From: Gelidibacter japonicus
GTDB lineage: Bacteria; Bacteroidota; Bacteroidia; Flavobacteriales; Flavobacteriaceae
NCBI RefSeq assembly: GCF_010725055.1
Contig: NZ_BJKB01000019.1
Span: 1 to 64,000, forward strand
Direction: 5' to 3'
Length of the DNA: 64,000 bases
Shown here: piece after piece, positions 18,448-29,000 of the stretch
Numbering within the stretch: the stretch's first letter is position 1
Layout of the letters: every line of letters starts with the position of its first letter
Program-made: the position numbers and the translations under genes
The notes under the pieces: generated by a model
Seen by the model: the letters and a program-made list of their open reading frames with translations, nothing else
Databases searched by the model: none
Told to the model about the DNA's origin: nothing

Positions 18448-18495
18448 AATTGACGCCTCTTCAAGAGATGGCACTTGAACCCATTCTAAGATAAA

Positions 18496-21108
18496 CTATT
18501 TCAAATACCCCTCAGCAGCCTCCAAGGCCTCTTCAATCCCATCTGGATTCTTTCCTCCGGCTGTTGCAAAAAATGGCTGTCCACCACCACCGCCTTGGAT
18601 ATGTTTACCCAATTCGCGGACAATAGCTCCTGCATTTAAACCTCTACTTTCTACTAGCTCTTTAGAGATATAACAGGATAACAATGCCTTTCCTTCATTT
18701 TCGGCTGCAAACAACAAGAATAAATTGTCGTATTGCTGCCCCATTTCAAAAGAAAGATCTTTGATCCCTGAGGCATCCAAATCCACTTTCCTAGCTAAAT
18801 ACAGGATACCGTTAATCTCTGTCAGTTCGTTTTTAAGATCGCCCTTCAAGTTTTTGGCCTTCTCTTTTAATAGATTCTCGATTTGTTTTTTTAATTCAGC
18901 ATTCTCACTTTGTAAGTTCTGGATTGCCTTTACTGGCTCCTGTGCATTATTTAGCAGTCCTTTGATTTCGTAGAACGCACGGTCATGGTCTTGGTAATAA
19001 TCTTTTACCGCATCGTTGGTAATGGCCTCAATGCGACGTATGCCTGAAGCTACAGCACCTTCGGATACAATCTTGAAATACCATATGTCTCCAGTATTTT
19101 TGACATGGGTTCCACCACATAATTCAAATGACTTCCCAAAGCGAACGGTACGAACGGTATCGCCATATTTTTCACCAAAAAGTGCAATGGCACCTTCCTC
19201 AATAGCTAATTCCATGGGGATGTTGCGCTGTTCCTGAAGCTGTAACTTACCATCAATACGTGCATTGACAAAATCTTCCACATCGTTTAATTCTTCCGGA
19301 GTCAGTTTTGAAAAATGTGAAAAATCGAAACGAAGGTATTTTGAGTGCACGGCACTTCCCTTTTGCTCCACATGTTCACCCAATACTTCACGTAAAGCTT
19401 GATGTAACAAGTGGGTTGCCGTATGATTGGACTCCGTTCTTCTTCGCTGTTTTTGGTCTACTGAGGCTTTAAATGTTCCTTTAAGATCTTTAGGCAGGTT
19501 TTTGGTGAAATGAATGGCCACATTGTTTTCTTTCTTAGTATCCAAAATATAAACAATATCGCCGTTACTATCTGTCAAATACCCCTTATCACCTACTTGT
19601 CCTCCACCTTCCGCATAAAATGGTGTCAGATTGAATACCAATTGGTACATTTCGCCGTCTTTTTTAGAAACGACTTTTCTGTAGCGGGTGATTTTTACAT
19701 TGGTTTCAAGAAAATCATAACCGATAAACTCCTGCACGTCATCTTCCAGCAAAATCGTCCAATCTTCTGTGGACATTTCACTGGCAGCACGCGAACGGTC
19801 TTTTTGCTTTTTCATTTCAAGATGAAATCCCTCTTCATTCAATTCCAATCCTTTTTCTCTCAGAATTAAAGCCGTTAGGTCTATTGGAAATCCGAAGGTA
19901 TCATAGAGTTCAAATACTTTTTCTCCCGAGATGATTTTTGAATTTGACTCTTCAACAACTTTATTTAAAAGTACTAAACCTTGATCCAAAGTCCGTAAAA
20001 ACGATTGTTCCTCTTCTTTGATAACGTTTTCAATCAACTGTTTTTGTGATTTTAACTCTGGAAAAGCATCCCCCATTTTCTTGGTCAATACATCCACCAA
20101 TCTATAAATAAAAGGGTCTTTCTGATCTAAAAAAGTAAAACTGTAACGAATGGCTCTTCTCAATATTCGACGGATGACATACCCCGCTCCTGTATTGCTT
20201 GGCAACTGTCCGTCAGCAATAGAAAATGCCACGGCACGCACGTGATCGGAAATAACCCGTATGGCAATGTCAACATCCTCATTTTCTCCATAAGGTTTTT
20301 CGGCAATGGTTTCTATCTCACGGATAATAGGTGTAAACACATCCGTATCATAATTTGACTGTACGCCCTGCAATACCATACAGAGACGTTCAAACCCCAT
20401 GCCTGTATCAATATGTTTTTGAGGTAATGGCTCCAAAGAACCGTTGGCTTTTCTATTGTATTGCATAAATACAAGATTCCATATCTCAACCACTTGAGGG
20501 TGATCCATATTCACTAAGGTCTTGCCATCAACGGCAGATTTTTCTTCCGCTGAACGAATATCCACATGAATTTCACTACATGGCCCACACGGGCCCTGTT
20601 CGCCCATTTCCCAAAAATTATCCTTTTTGTTGCCCATCAAAATGCGATCTTCAGAGATAAAAGTCTTCCACAAATCATAGGCCTCCTGATCCATTGGCAG
20701 ATTATCTTCATCACTGCCTTCAAAGACGGTGACATAAAGGATGTCCTTATCTATTCCATACACGTCAACCAACAATTCCCAAGCCCAAGCAATAGCCTCT
20801 TTCTTAAAATAGTCTCCAAAACTCCAGTTGCCCAGCATTTCAAACAACGTATGGTGGTAGGTATCATAACCAACCTCTTCCAGATCATTGTGTTTTCCCG
20901 AAACGCGAAGACATTTTTGTGTATCAGCAATCCTCTTGTGTTTTGGCTGTGCATTGCCTAAAAAATATTCCTTAAAAGGGGCCATTCCAGAATTGACAAA
21001 CATTAAGGTAGGATCATCCTTCAAAACCATTGGTGCAGAAGGCACAATACTATGTTGTTTGTCCTTAAAAAAGTTTAAAAATGTGGAACGTATATCTTGA
21101 GATTTCAT
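18496..21108 (-). CDS. alaS: Alanine--tRNA ligase
   Basis: An 870-residue class II synthetase. The catalytic core begins [19 protein letters not shown] with [10 protein letters not shown], and [17 protein letters not shown] is the conserved AlaRS motif 2 region. The editing domain carries HTATHLL near residue 560 and CGGTH near 661, the four zinc ligands that clear mischarged Ser/Gly. The C-terminal domain contains [15 protein letters not shown]. Full length. It is divergent from the M23 peptidase gene across about 220 bases. A TAAATTTG hexamer-like box at 21166-21173 (minus strand) matches the Bacteroidetes -7 consensus, but I see no good -33 partner. Confidence 0.97.
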   Translation of the reverse strand: MKSQDIRSTFLNFFKDKQHSIVPSAPMVLKDDPTLMFVNSGMAPFKEYFLGNAQPKHKRIADTQKCLRVSGKHNDLEEVGYDTYHHTLFEMLGNWSFGDYFKKEAIAWAWELLVDVYGIDKDILYVTVFEGSDEDNLPMDQEAYDLWKTFISEDRILMGNKKDNFWEMGEQGPCGPCSEIHVDIRSAEEKSAVDGKTLVNMDHPQVVEIWNLVFMQYNRKANGSLEPLPQKHIDTGMGFERLCMVLQGVQSNYDTDVFTPIIREIETIAEKPYGENEDVDIAIRVISDHVRAVAFSIADGQLPSNTGAGYVIRRILRRAIRYSFTFLDQKDPFIYRLVDVLTKKMGDAFPELKSQKQLIENVIKEEEQSFLRTLDQGLVLLNKVVEESNSKIISGEKVFELYDTFGFPIDLTALILREKGLELNEEGFHLEMKKQKDRSRAASEMSTEDWTILLEDDVQEFIGYDFLETNVKITRYRKVVSKKDGEMYQLVFNLTPFYAEGGGQVGDKGYLTDSNGDIVYILDTKKENNVAIHFTKNLPKDLKGTFKASVDQKQRRRTESNHTATHLLHQALREVLGEHVEQKGSAVHSKYLRFDFSHFSKLTPEELNDVEDFVNARIDGKLQLQEQRNIPMELAIEEGAIALFGEKYGDTVRTVRFGKSFELCGGTHVKNTGDIWYFKIVSEGAVASGIRRIEAITNDAVKDYYQDHDRAFYEIKGLLNNAQEPVKAIQNLQSENAELKKQIENLLKEKAKNLKGDLKNELTEINGILYLARKVDLDASGIKDLSFEMGQQYDNLFLLFAAENEGKALLSCYISKELVESRGLNAGAIVRELGKHIQGGGGGQPFFATAGGKNPDGIEEALEAAEGYLK

Positions 21109-21328
21109 TTTGATAAATTGATGTCTTATTTTATATTACAATTGTGAATATGACCGATTATTTCACAAATTTATTTTAAAGTTTGCATATCGCTGGTCCA
21201 GTTTAATCGAGAATCATTTAGTTTTACTAAATTTACAAATAAAATATTTTGTAGGTTTGTTCGTTTGGTTCATGTATAAAGACTTTTTACTGTCTTTTTA
21301 ACTGTGCAAAAATAGTATAAATTAGGAA

Positions 21329-22300
21329 ATGAGTAAGGTAAAATATTATTACGATTCAGACACCCTCTCTTATAAGAAAATAGAGCGTAGAAAAAGAAAC
21401 ACTTTTAAGTATGCTTCAATTTTTATTTTAGGCTCAGCGCTGTTCGGTTTCTTATTTGTGTTTTTGGCAAGTCAGTTCATACAGTCCCCAAAAGAGCGCG
21501 CTTTGGCAAGAGAGCTCCAGCATATGGAATTGCAGTACCAATTGCTTAACAAAAAAATGGATGAGGCACAAGCAGTATTGGCCAACGTTGAACAACGTGA
21601 CAACGCCATTTACCGTCTCTATTTTGCCGCCAATCCTATTCCTGAAGAACAGCGTAAAGCGGGTTTTGGAGGAATCAATCGTTATAAGGCTCTGGAGGGT
21701 TTTGATAATTCAAAAATTATCATTGATGCCAACAAACGTATGGACATTTTACTTAAACAGATTGTGGTCCAATCAAAATCACTGGACGAAATCGCGATTT
21801 TAGCTGAGGATAAAGAAAAATTTTTGGCCTCCATTCCCGCCATTCAGCCAATAAACACTGAAGACCTCACAAGAATGGCATCAGGTTACGGCTACAGAAC
21901 CGATCCCTTTACAAAAGTTAGAAAGTTTCATTACGGCATGGATTTTACTGCTCCACAAGGGACACCCATTTATGCTGCAGGCGATGGCGTCGTGACCCGT
22001 GCAGACAATTCTGCAACAGGTTATGGAAACCATATCCGAATTGATCACGGCTACGGCTACGTCACCCTATACGCCCACTTATATAAATACAATGTACGTC
22101 CTAATCAAAAAGTAAAGCGTGGTGATTTAATCGGTTTTGTGGGTAGTACAGGACGTTCTGAAGCTCCACATCTACATTATGAAGTATTCAAGGATGATGA
22201 ACGTATCAACCCTATCAATTTCTATTACGGCAATTTGTCTGCTGAGGAGTATAGCAAATTATTGGAGCATGCCTCATTAGAAAATCAATCCCTGGATTAA
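21329..22300 (+). CDS. M23-family peptidoglycan endopeptidase, membrane-anchored
   Basis: A 323-residue protein: a short cytoplasmic tail, one membrane helix (about 28-50, FILGSALFGFLFVFLASQF), a coiled-coil region (about 55-90) and a C-terminal LytM/M23 domain (about 185-300). The zinc site is complete: H201-x3-D205 (HYGMD) and H281-x-H283 (HLH). Such enzymes cut peptide crosslinks of peptidoglycan in the periplasm; the coiled coil resembles MepM/EnvC-like regulators. It is first in a same-strand set; the MerR gene starts two bases after its stop. Divergent from alaS. Confidence 0.9.
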   Translation: MSKVKYYYDSDTLSYKKIERRKRNTFKYASIFILGSALFGFLFVFLASQFIQSPKERALARELQHMELQYQLLNKKMDEAQAVLANVEQRDNAIYRLYFAANPIPEEQRKAGFGGINRYKALEGFDNSKIIIDANKRMDILLKQIVVQSKSLDEIAILAEDKEKFLASIPAIQPINTEDLTRMASGYGYRTDPFTKVRKFHYGMDFTAPQGTPIYAAGDGVVTRADNSATGYGNHIRIDHGYGYVTLYAHLYKYNVRPNQKVKRGDLIGFVGSTGRSEAPHLHYEVFKDDERINPINFYYGNLSAEEYSKLLEHASLENQSLD

Positions 22301-22301
22301 T

Positions 22302-22631
22302 ATGCAGATCGATCTTCCAGAAAAAAGATATTATGGTATTGGCGAAGTTGCTAAAGCATTCAAGGTCAACACATCTTTGATCCGGTTTTGGGAAAAAGAA
22401 TTTGATATCCTGAGGCCAAAAAAGAATGCCAAAGGCAACCGAAAGTTTACGCAGGAAGATATTAAAAACCTTAAATTTATATATCATTTGGTAAAAGTGA
22501 GAGGATTTACTTTGGATGGCGCAAAGACTCATTTAAAAGAGCAAAAACAGGAAGCGCTCAGCACCTTTGAAATCATCAATAAATTAAAAGGAATTAAAGC
22601 TCAACTCATAAAAATAAAAAATCAACTCTAA
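22302..22631 (+). CDS. MerR-family transcriptional regulator
   Basis: A 109-residue protein with a MerR helix-turn-helix at residues about 9-78: YYGIGEVAKAFKVNTSLIRF, WEKEFDIL and NRKFTQEDIKNLKFI. The tail is a short helical dimerisation segment with no effector domain or cysteine metal site, so it is not a metal sensor of the classical kind. The ATG is two bases past the M23 stop and LemA begins 13 bases after its own stop, so it is embedded in this operon and may control it. Confidence 0.88.
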   Translation: MQIDLPEKRYYGIGEVAKAFKVNTSLIRFWEKEFDILRPKKNAKGNRKFTQEDIKNLKFIYHLVKVRGFTLDGAKTHLKEQKQEALSTFEIINKLKGIKAQLIKIKNQL

Positions 22632-22643
22632 AACTGACATCAC

Positions 22644-23240
22644 ATGAAAAAATGGCTCGTTCCAGTAATTATTATTGCACTGATTGCAATCGCACTTTAC
22701 TCTTGGGGAAAAAACTTTAATAACACAGCGGTAGAACTCAAAGAAACTGCCACTAGAAGTTGGGGCGATGTAGAAAGCAGCTATCAACGTCGAAACGATC
22801 TTATTGGCAATCTGGTAAAAACAGTACAAGGTGCAGCCGATTTTGAGCGTACCACCTTAACTGAAGTTATTGAAGCCAGAGCAAAAGCGACATCTACAAC
22901 CATTGACGCCAATAATCTTTCTGAAGAAAATATGGCTCAGTTCCAACAGGCACAAAGTGGACTAAGCGGCGCATTATCAAAACTTTTGGTGTCGGTTGAG
23001 CGCTATCCAGAATTAAAAGCGAATCAAAATTTCTTGGAATTGCAGTCACAACTGGAAGGTACTGAAAACAGAATCAATGTAGCGAGAGACCGTTTTAACG
23101 CCAACGTAGAACCTTATAATAAACACATCAAAACCTTCCCTAACAGTATCTTGGCTGGTCTTTTTAATTTTGATGATATGAGTTATTATAAAGCAGATGC
23201 AGGTTCAGAGAATGCTCCAGATGTAGATTTTGATTTTTAA
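22644..23240 (+). CDS. LemA family protein
   Basis: A 198-residue protein with an N-terminal membrane helix (MKKWLVPVIIIALIAIALYS) and the LemA four-helix bundle: SYQRRNDLIGNLVKTVQGAA, an AQSGLSGALSKLLVSVERYPELK segment in the middle and the family's NRINVARDRFNANVEPYN near the C-terminus. LemA proteins are membrane-anchored with unknown biochemical role and are usually next to TPM-domain genes, as here. It follows the MerR gene by 13 bases. Confidence 0.92.
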   Translation: MKKWLVPVIIIALIAIALYSWGKNFNNTAVELKETATRSWGDVESSYQRRNDLIGNLVKTVQGAADFERTTLTEVIEARAKATSTTIDANNLSEENMAQFQQAQSGLSGALSKLLVSVERYPELKANQNFLELQSQLEGTENRINVARDRFNANVEPYNKHIKTFPNSILAGLFNFDDMSYYKADAGSENAPDVDFDF

Positions 23241-23306
23241 TGAATCTATGTATCAGCTAAACTTCTGAGTGCTTTTGTAAAAGCGCTAATGTCAAAAAAT
23301 AGAAAA

Positions 23307-23744
23307 ATGTCAAAAATAGAAAATTTCCTAACTGCTGCTGAGGAGCAGCAAGTCATTGAGGCAATTAGAGTAGCAGAAAAGAACACCTCAGGGGAAATAC
23401 GTGTTCATTTGGAAAAGACCTCCAAAAAAGATCCTTATGAGCGTGCGTTGGAAGTGTTCCATTTACTCAAAATGGATAACACAAAACTTCAAAACGGCGT
23501 ATTGATCTATGTTGCTGTAGAAGATAGAACCTTTGTGATATTTGGTGATGAAGGCATTAACAATGTTGTTGATGAGGATTTTTGGGAAACCACAAAAAAC
23601 GTGATGCAAGGTCATTTTAAAAGAGGACATTTCAAACAAGGGTTAGTTGATGGCATTTTAAAAGCTGGAAAACAACTGGAAATTTATTTTCCTTGGGAAG
23701 CTGGCGATAAGAATGAAATTCCTGACGATATTTCTATAGGATAA
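23307..23744 (+). CDS. TPM-domain protein (soluble)
   Basis: About 145 residues, without signal peptide or membrane helix. The TPM_phosphatase-type domain fills the protein: EQQVIEAIRVAEKNTSGEIR, VLIYVAVEDRTFVIFGDEGI and GHFKQGLVDGILKAGKQL. The start is ambiguous: an 18-base near-duplication (ATGTCAAAAA-atagaaaa, twice) gives in-frame ATGs at 23289 and 23307; the second yields the family-typical MSKIENFLT. The first half of the TPM pair that accompanies LemA in many Bacteroidota. Confidence 0.85.
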   Translation: MSKIENFLTAAEEQQVIEAIRVAEKNTSGEIRVHLEKTSKKDPYERALEVFHLLKMDNTKLQNGVLIYVAVEDRTFVIFGDEGINNVVDEDFWETTKNVMQGHFKRGHFKQGLVDGILKAGKQLEIYFPWEAGDKNEIPDDISIG

Positions 23745-23761
23745 TAAATTAAGTAAGCAGT

Positions 23762-24631
23762 ATGCAGTCAGAAGCACTCAAAGGTCCTTATTTATACACA
23801 AACATAAAAAGCGTTTTTAAACGCTTTCTTTTTACTGTACTGTTTATCTTAGGTGGTTTACAATTCGGATTTTCTCAGTTTAATATTCCTGATAAACCAA
23901 CAAAAACTACCGATCAGACCAGTGTTTACCAATACACACCTTTACTTTCAGAAAGCCAAAAAAATAGTTTAGAGCAAAAGCTAATTAAATATTCGGACAC
24001 CACTTCAACACAAATTGTAATTGCGATTATCAGCTCCACACAAGGAGAAAACATCAATTACTTAGGTGCGCAATGGGGTCAAAAATGGGGTATTGGACAA
24101 GAAAAAGAAGACAATGGTATCCTAATTTTGTTAGCTAAAGACGACAGGAAAATAGCCATCAACACGGGTTATGGAACCGAACATTTACTAACGGACGCCA
24201 TGTCGAAACGTATCATTGAGCGCGACATTATCCCCTATTTTAAGCAAAACGATTATTACGGCGGACTAAACCGAGGAGTTGATGCCATATTTGAGGTGAT
24301 GACTGGAGAATATCAAGGTACACGTCAAAATAACACGGAAGAAGGATTTCCAGTTGGATTTATTTTCCTCCTTTTCATCATTTTCATCATCATTATGATT
24401 TCCATTTCCAAGAACAATAAGGGCGGTGGTGGTCCCGGCAACAACAGAGGCGATGATTTCAGCATCTGGGATGCCATAATTCTAAGCAATCTCGGACGTG
24501 GAGGTTTTGGCGGCGGTGGTCGTTCGTCTGGAGGTGGCTTTGGTGGTGGCTTCGGAGGAGGTGGTGGAGGATTTGGCGGAGGTTTCGGTGGCGGCGGCTT
24601 CGGTGGTGGCGGTGCTTCTGGAGGATGGTAG
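23762..24631 (+). CDS. TPM-domain membrane protein with glycine-rich tail
   Basis: A 289-residue protein. A signal segment (about 21-38, FLFTVLFILGGLQFGFSQ) leads to a periplasmic TPM domain (about 55-185, with TQIVIAIISSTQGENI, NGILILLAKDDRKIAINTG and YGGLNRGVDAIFEVMTG). A membrane helix follows (about 198-218, GFIFLLFIIFIIIMISI), then a long Gly/Phe/Ser tail to the end (for example GGGGFGGGFGGGG), the usual layout of YgcG-type proteins. No other ATG precedes the signal segment, so the start at 23762 stands, though the first 20 residues are unusual. Last of the M23-MerR-LemA-TPM-TPM set. Confidence 0.85.
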   Translation: MQSEALKGPYLYTNIKSVFKRFLFTVLFILGGLQFGFSQFNIPDKPTKTTDQTSVYQYTPLLSESQKNSLEQKLIKYSDTTSTQIVIAIISSTQGENINYLGAQWGQKWGIGQEKEDNGILILLAKDDRKIAINTGYGTEHLLTDAMSKRIIERDIIPYFKQNDYYGGLNRGVDAIFEVMTGEYQGTRQNNTEEGFPVGFIFLLFIIFIIIMISISKNNKGGGGPGNNRGDDFSIWDAIILSNLGRGGFGGGGRSSGGGFGGGFGGGGGGFGGGFGGGGFGGGGASGGW

Positions 24632-25307
24632 AATTTAGTTGGCAATGGTCAGCAGGAAGTAATCAGTGGGTAGTGGGTAGCGGTCTAATGTAAAAACAAT
24701 TTCAATTTCAATTTTATCATATCATCATACAAACCAATTCATCACAATTGCTTATCGCTATATCTCATTGTGAATGATACTGAAAAGCTTGTAAGTCTCT
24801 TATAAATTAATTTTGATGGCAAGAAGTTGAAAGCCATGATCAAGAAAGTAGACCTATAGTGCATCAAAACCTTCTATTGTACGACTCTGTAATCATGATC
24901 AGCAATAATATTGAAGATCATTCGGAAAGTAACACAACGATGCAGGTCTATATTCCCAATGTTTATAAATTCTTCCATTTGGCCAATTAAATTGGTAGTC
25001 TTGCTTTAAAACGACCAGTTGGTAAAGATTACAAATTGGATATCAGAGGTTCTTTTCTGGATTATACAGAAAATTGAAGGTCGGTCAATACCCAGCAAAA
25101 GTCGCAACAATTCAATCGATAGGTTCATCCAATAGCTAAATTGGAATTTGATATTTTGCTTTTTAAAATTCGAGGTGGCCGTTCATCGATTAAAGCCTTC
25201 AAAGTTTGCGTTTTATCGGATAATTAATACCTTTAATAGAAGATTTAAATTAATTGCCTACAAATTATTTAAATTTAGAGTGAGTCAAACCCCAAATTGA
25301 TCTACTT
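24632..25307. other. Intergenic region with no intact gene
   Basis: No intact open frame of convincing length on either strand. The first 200 bases are AT-rich and featureless. From about 24834 to 25140 the plus strand shows protein-like stretches interrupted by stops (see the separate remnant entry). The last 100 bases before 25308 are AT-rich and probably carry the promoter of the Fe-S protein gene. Confidence 0.6.
24834..25140 (+). pseudogene. Probable decayed coding sequence of unknown family
   Basis: One plus-strand frame encodes RPIVHQNLLLYDSVIMISNN, then TTMQVYIPNVYKFFH, a stop (about 24988), and without changing frame IGSLALKRPVGKDYKLDIRG and SFLDYTEN before a second stop near 25075. 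A one-base shift then gives KVGQYPAKVATIQSIGSSNS and a stop near 25134. Long amino-acid-like composition across stops suggests a gene that died recently. I do not recognise the family. Chance open stretches in AT-rich DNA are the main alternative. Confidence 0.35.
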
Positions 25308-25535
25308 ATGGAAACAAATGCTAATCATTTTAGTAATAGCGATATTACTATTACTTACGAACCATCTGTTTGTATCAACGCAGGACGTTGTGCGAAAGAA
25401 CTTTCCGATGTATTTAGAAATTCAGTAATCCCATGGATTGACATAGATGGCGCGCCATCTGAAAGAATCATTGATCAAGTCAAAAGATGTCCATCGGGTG
25501 CCCTGAAAGCTTATCGCAATCAGAAAGTAGCCTAA
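25308..25535 (+). CDS. Small (4Fe-4S) mono-cluster protein, YjdI/Fer4_19 type
   Basis: A 75-residue protein with the motif VCINAGRCAKEL (Cys22, Cys28) and VKRCPSGAL (Cys61), the layout of the divergent 4Fe-4S mono-cluster family that includes Escherichia coli YjdI. Only three cysteines are present, so the cluster needs another ligand or is atypical; that is usual for the family. Role unknown, probably redox or metal related. Monocistronic, closed by a strong terminator. Confidence 0.85.
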   Translation: METNANHFSNSDITITYEPSVCINAGRCAKELSDVFRNSVIPWIDIDGAPSERIIDQVKRCPSGALKAYRNQKVA

Positions 25536-25550
25536 ACATTAACGAACAAA

Positions 25551-25587
25551 AAAAATCCCTTTGAAATTGAGTTCAAAGGGATTTTTT
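25551..25587. terminator. Strong hairpin terminator between convergent genes
   Basis: AAATCCCTTTGAA, a six-base loop and TTCAAAGGGATTT with a run of seven T residues after it; the A-run on the other side gives a T-run on the minus strand too. It serves the Fe-S protein gene (plus) and could also stop transcription of DUF3467 (minus), whose stop is at 25622. Confidence 0.85.
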
Positions 25588-25621
25588 TGTTATTGATAAA
25601 ATTCACCAAGCACATTTTTAA

Positions 25622-25939
25622 TTAAGCCTGCCCGGTCGGTCCAAAATTTAATGGAATAGGCGGTTGTTCATAATCTTTAATCTCACCGTGGGCATTTTCA
25701 AAGCGTTTGACGTTTTCACCTAAAGCCTTAAGCAAACGCTTTGCATGTTGAGGAGTCAAAATAATTCGTGACTTCACTTTGCTTTTTGGTGTACCAGGCA
25801 TAATACTGACAAAATCTACTACAAATTCTGATACTGAATGATTAATGATGGCTAAGTTGGAATAAATCCCTTCTGCTACCTTTTCGTCCAATTCAATATT
25901 GATTTGTCCTGGTCTTGGTGTTTCTTTGTTATCGCTCAT
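25622..25939 (-). CDS. DUF3467 domain protein
   Basis: A 105-residue protein without signal or membrane segment. INIELDEKVAEGIYSNLAII, HSVSEFVVDFVSIMPG and ILTPQHAKRLLKALGENVKR are the hallmarks of DUF3467, a small cytoplasmic family found in bacteria and archaea with unknown role; the pattern resembles a ribbon-helix fold. It lies just downstream of rpoC on the same strand, beyond the rpoC terminator, an arrangement common in Flavobacteriaceae. Confidence 0.88.
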   Translation of the reverse strand: MSDNKETPRPGQINIELDEKVAEGIYSNLAIINHSVSEFVVDFVSIMPGTPKSKVKSRIILTPQHAKRLLKALGENVKRFENAHGEIKDYEQPPIPLNFGPTGQA

Positions 25940-25948
25940 AATTCTTAC

Positions 25949-25968
25949 ATTCCTGCGAAGGCAGGAAT
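25949..25968. repeat. Hairpin repeat ATTCCTGC-gaag-GCAGGAAT (copy 1)
   Basis: A perfect 8-bp stem with a four-base loop directly upstream of the DUF3467 start. The same stem occurs at 39966-39985 and 41493-41512, and a shorter form near 39450-39464, each time in a gap of the translation gene cluster, so it is a small dispersed palindrome family rather than a gene-specific site. Confidence 0.6.
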
Positions 25969-26046
25969 CTCGTCTTTAAAAGTTAATATCTTGAATAATT
26001 CAACGCGTTCATCTTACAACTTATAAAATTAAAACACATCGTTTTA

Positions 26047-26087
26047 TTAAAAACGTCCCTGCGCCTGCCGGCAGGCAAGCGCAGGGA
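26047..26087 (-). terminator. rpoC terminator with double palindrome
   Basis: On the minus strand TCCCTGCGC is paired with GCGCAGGGA around an inner palindrome GCCTGCCGGCAGGC, followed by CGTTTTTAATA. It starts five bases past the rpoC stop codon. The GC-rich nested symmetry stands out from its AT-rich surroundings; the T-run supports termination. Confidence 0.7.
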
Positions 26088-26091
26088 TTTG

Positions 26092-29000
26092 TTAATTATA
26101 ATTCAATTCTTCTTTAGCTTTCATCATTTCATTGAACTCTTCTTTAGAACCAACGATGATATTCTCATATCGTCTCACACCGGTTCCAGCAGGAATTCTA
26201 TGCCCCACAATAACATTTTCCTTCAAGCCTTCTAAGTCATCAACTTTAGCGCTTACTGCAGCCTCGTTAAGTACTTTGGTCGTTTCCTGGAACGACGCCG
26301 CCGAAATAAATGATTTTGTCTGTAATGAAGCTCTTGTAATACCCTGAAGAATAGGAGTTGCCGTGGCTGGCTGTGCATCTCTTGCAACTGCCAACTGACC
26401 ATCCTCTCTTCTTATAACAGAGTTCTCATCTCTTAATTGACGCATCGTTACGATCTGTCCTGGTTTAAGCGTTTTAGAATCACCTGCATCTTCAATCACT
26501 TTCATTCCAAAGATCTTATCGTTTTCTTCGATAAAATCGGATTTGTGGACCAATTGATCTTCTAAGAAAATAGTATCGCCAGAATCAATGATTCTTACTT
26601 TACGCATCATTTGTCTTACAACAACTTCAAAATGCTTATCGTTGATTTTCACACCTTGCAAACGGTATACTTCCTGTACCTCATTTACCAAGTACTGTTG
26701 AACCGCTGAAGGGCCTTTGATATTCAAGATGTCGTCTGGAGTAATGGAACCATCAGACAATGGCATACCTGCTTTAACATAATCATTTTCTTGAACAAGA
26801 ATCTGACTAGAAAGTTTCACCAAGTATTTCTTAACCTCACCTAACCTTGATTCGATGATAATCTCGCGGTTACCTCTTTTGATTTTTCCGAAAGACACTA
26901 CCCCATCAATTTCACTTACTACAGCAGGGTTAGAAGGATTACGAGCTTCAAACAACTCAGTTACACGAGGTAAACCTCCGGTAATGTCACCAGACTTAGC
27001 TGATCTTCGAGGAATCTTAACCAATACCTTACCAACATTAATCTTCTCACCATCATTAATCATCAAGTGAGCTCCAACCGGTAAGTTGTACGATCTAATC
27101 GCATTACCTTTAGCATCTTCGATATGTAGGGTTGGAATCAATTTCTTATTTCTCGATTCAGAAATAACCTTTTCTTGGAATCCAGTTTGTTCATCAATTT
27201 CAACCTGGTATGTCACACCTTGTTCGATATTTTCGTAGGAAATCTTTCCAGCAAATTCTGAAATGATTACACCGTTGTAAGGATCCCAAGAACAAATGAC
27301 ATCTCCCTTTTTCACTTTATCACCTGGTTTGCAGAAGATAAATGAACCATAAGGAATGTTATGTGTACTCAGTGTAATCCCTGTTTTGGCATCTACCAAT
27401 TTAAATTCAGAGGTTCTAGAAATAACGACATCAACTGCATCACCATTGTTATCTGTTCCTTTAACCACTTTTAAATCTTCAATTTCAGCAATACCATCAA
27501 ACTTAACCGTCAATTTATTTTCTTCTGAAATGTTACCTGCAATACCACCCACGTGGAAAGTACGAAGCGTTAACTGTGTTCCAGGCTCTCCAATAGATTG
27601 CGCTGCAACCACACCAACTGCTTCACCTTTTTGAACCATTTTACCGGTTGCAAGGTTACGTCCGTAACACTTAGCACAAATACCTTTGGTAGCTTCACAA
27701 GTCAATGCTGAACGAACTTCAACCGAGTCTAAAGCAGAATTCTGAATGCGTTTTGCTACGGCATCATCAATATGCTCACCTGCTGCAACAATTAACTCTT
27801 CAGTCAATGGATCATAAACATCATTTAAAGATGTTCTACCAACAACTCTATCCTCAAGTTTTTCAATAATCTCCTCATTCTTCTTTAAAGCAGATACTTC
27901 AATACCTCTCAATGTTCCACAATCTTCACTGTAGACAATCACATCTTGGGAAACATCCACTAAACGACGCGTTAAATAACCAGCATCGGCTGTTTTAAGA
28001 GCCGTATCTGCAAGACCTTTACGAGCACCGTGAGTAGAAATAAAGTATTCCAAAATTGAAAGACCTTCCTTAAAGTTGGAAAGAATTGGGTTTTCAATGA
28101 TCTCTCCACCACCTGCACTAGATTTTTTAGGCTTCGCCATCAATCCACGCATTCCGGTCAACTGACGGATCTGTTCTTTAGACCCACGTGCTCCAGAATC
28201 AAGCATCATATATACAGAGTTAAACCCTTGCTGATCTTCGCGGATACGCTTCATAGACAATTCAGTCAATTCAGCATTCGTAGAAGTCCAGATATCAATT
28301 ACTTGGTTATAACGTTCATTATTGGTAATCAATCCCATGTTATAGTTGGCCATAATACCATCAACTTGGTTGTTGGCACTATCAATCATACTTTGTTTTT
28401 CAGCCGGAATTATAATATCACCTAAACTGAACGACAGACCACCTTGGAACGCAAACTTATATCCGAGATCTTTGATCTCATCCAAAAATTCAGCTGTTTC
28501 AGGAACAGAAGTCACTTTAAGAATGTTACCAATAGCATCTCTCAATGATTTTTTGGTCAATACCTGATTGATGAAACCAGCTGCCTTTGGCACGGTTTCG
28601 TTGAACAGGACACGACCAACTGTCGTTTGAATAATTTTAGTGACCAATTCACCTTCTTCATTGAGGTCTTCTGTTCTAACTTTAATCCCAGCATTTAAGT
28701 CTACCTTCTTCTCATTATAGGCAATTGTCACTTCTTCTGGAGAATAGAACGTTATACCTTCGCCCTTTACTTTGACTTCATCCGTTGAAAAACGCTCCTT
28801 GGTCATATAGTAAAGACCAAGAACCATGTCTTGAGAAGGTACGGTAACTGGAGAACCATTGGCAGGGTTCAAAATATTATGAGAAGCCAACATTAATAAT
28901 TGTGCTTCCAAAATAGCTTCTGGGCCTAATGGTAAATGTACCGCCATTTGGTCACCATCAAAATCCGCGTTGAACGCCGTACATACCAATGGGTGCAATT

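Noticed and set aside
21166-21173. TAAATTTG box as the alaS promoter.
   Set aside because: The -7 type box is good but no TTTG lies at the expected distance, so I did not list it as a promoter.
24325-24645. Proline-rich minus-strand frame opposite the glycine-rich tail.
   Set aside because: It is the antisense of the Gly-rich repeats of the TPM protein.
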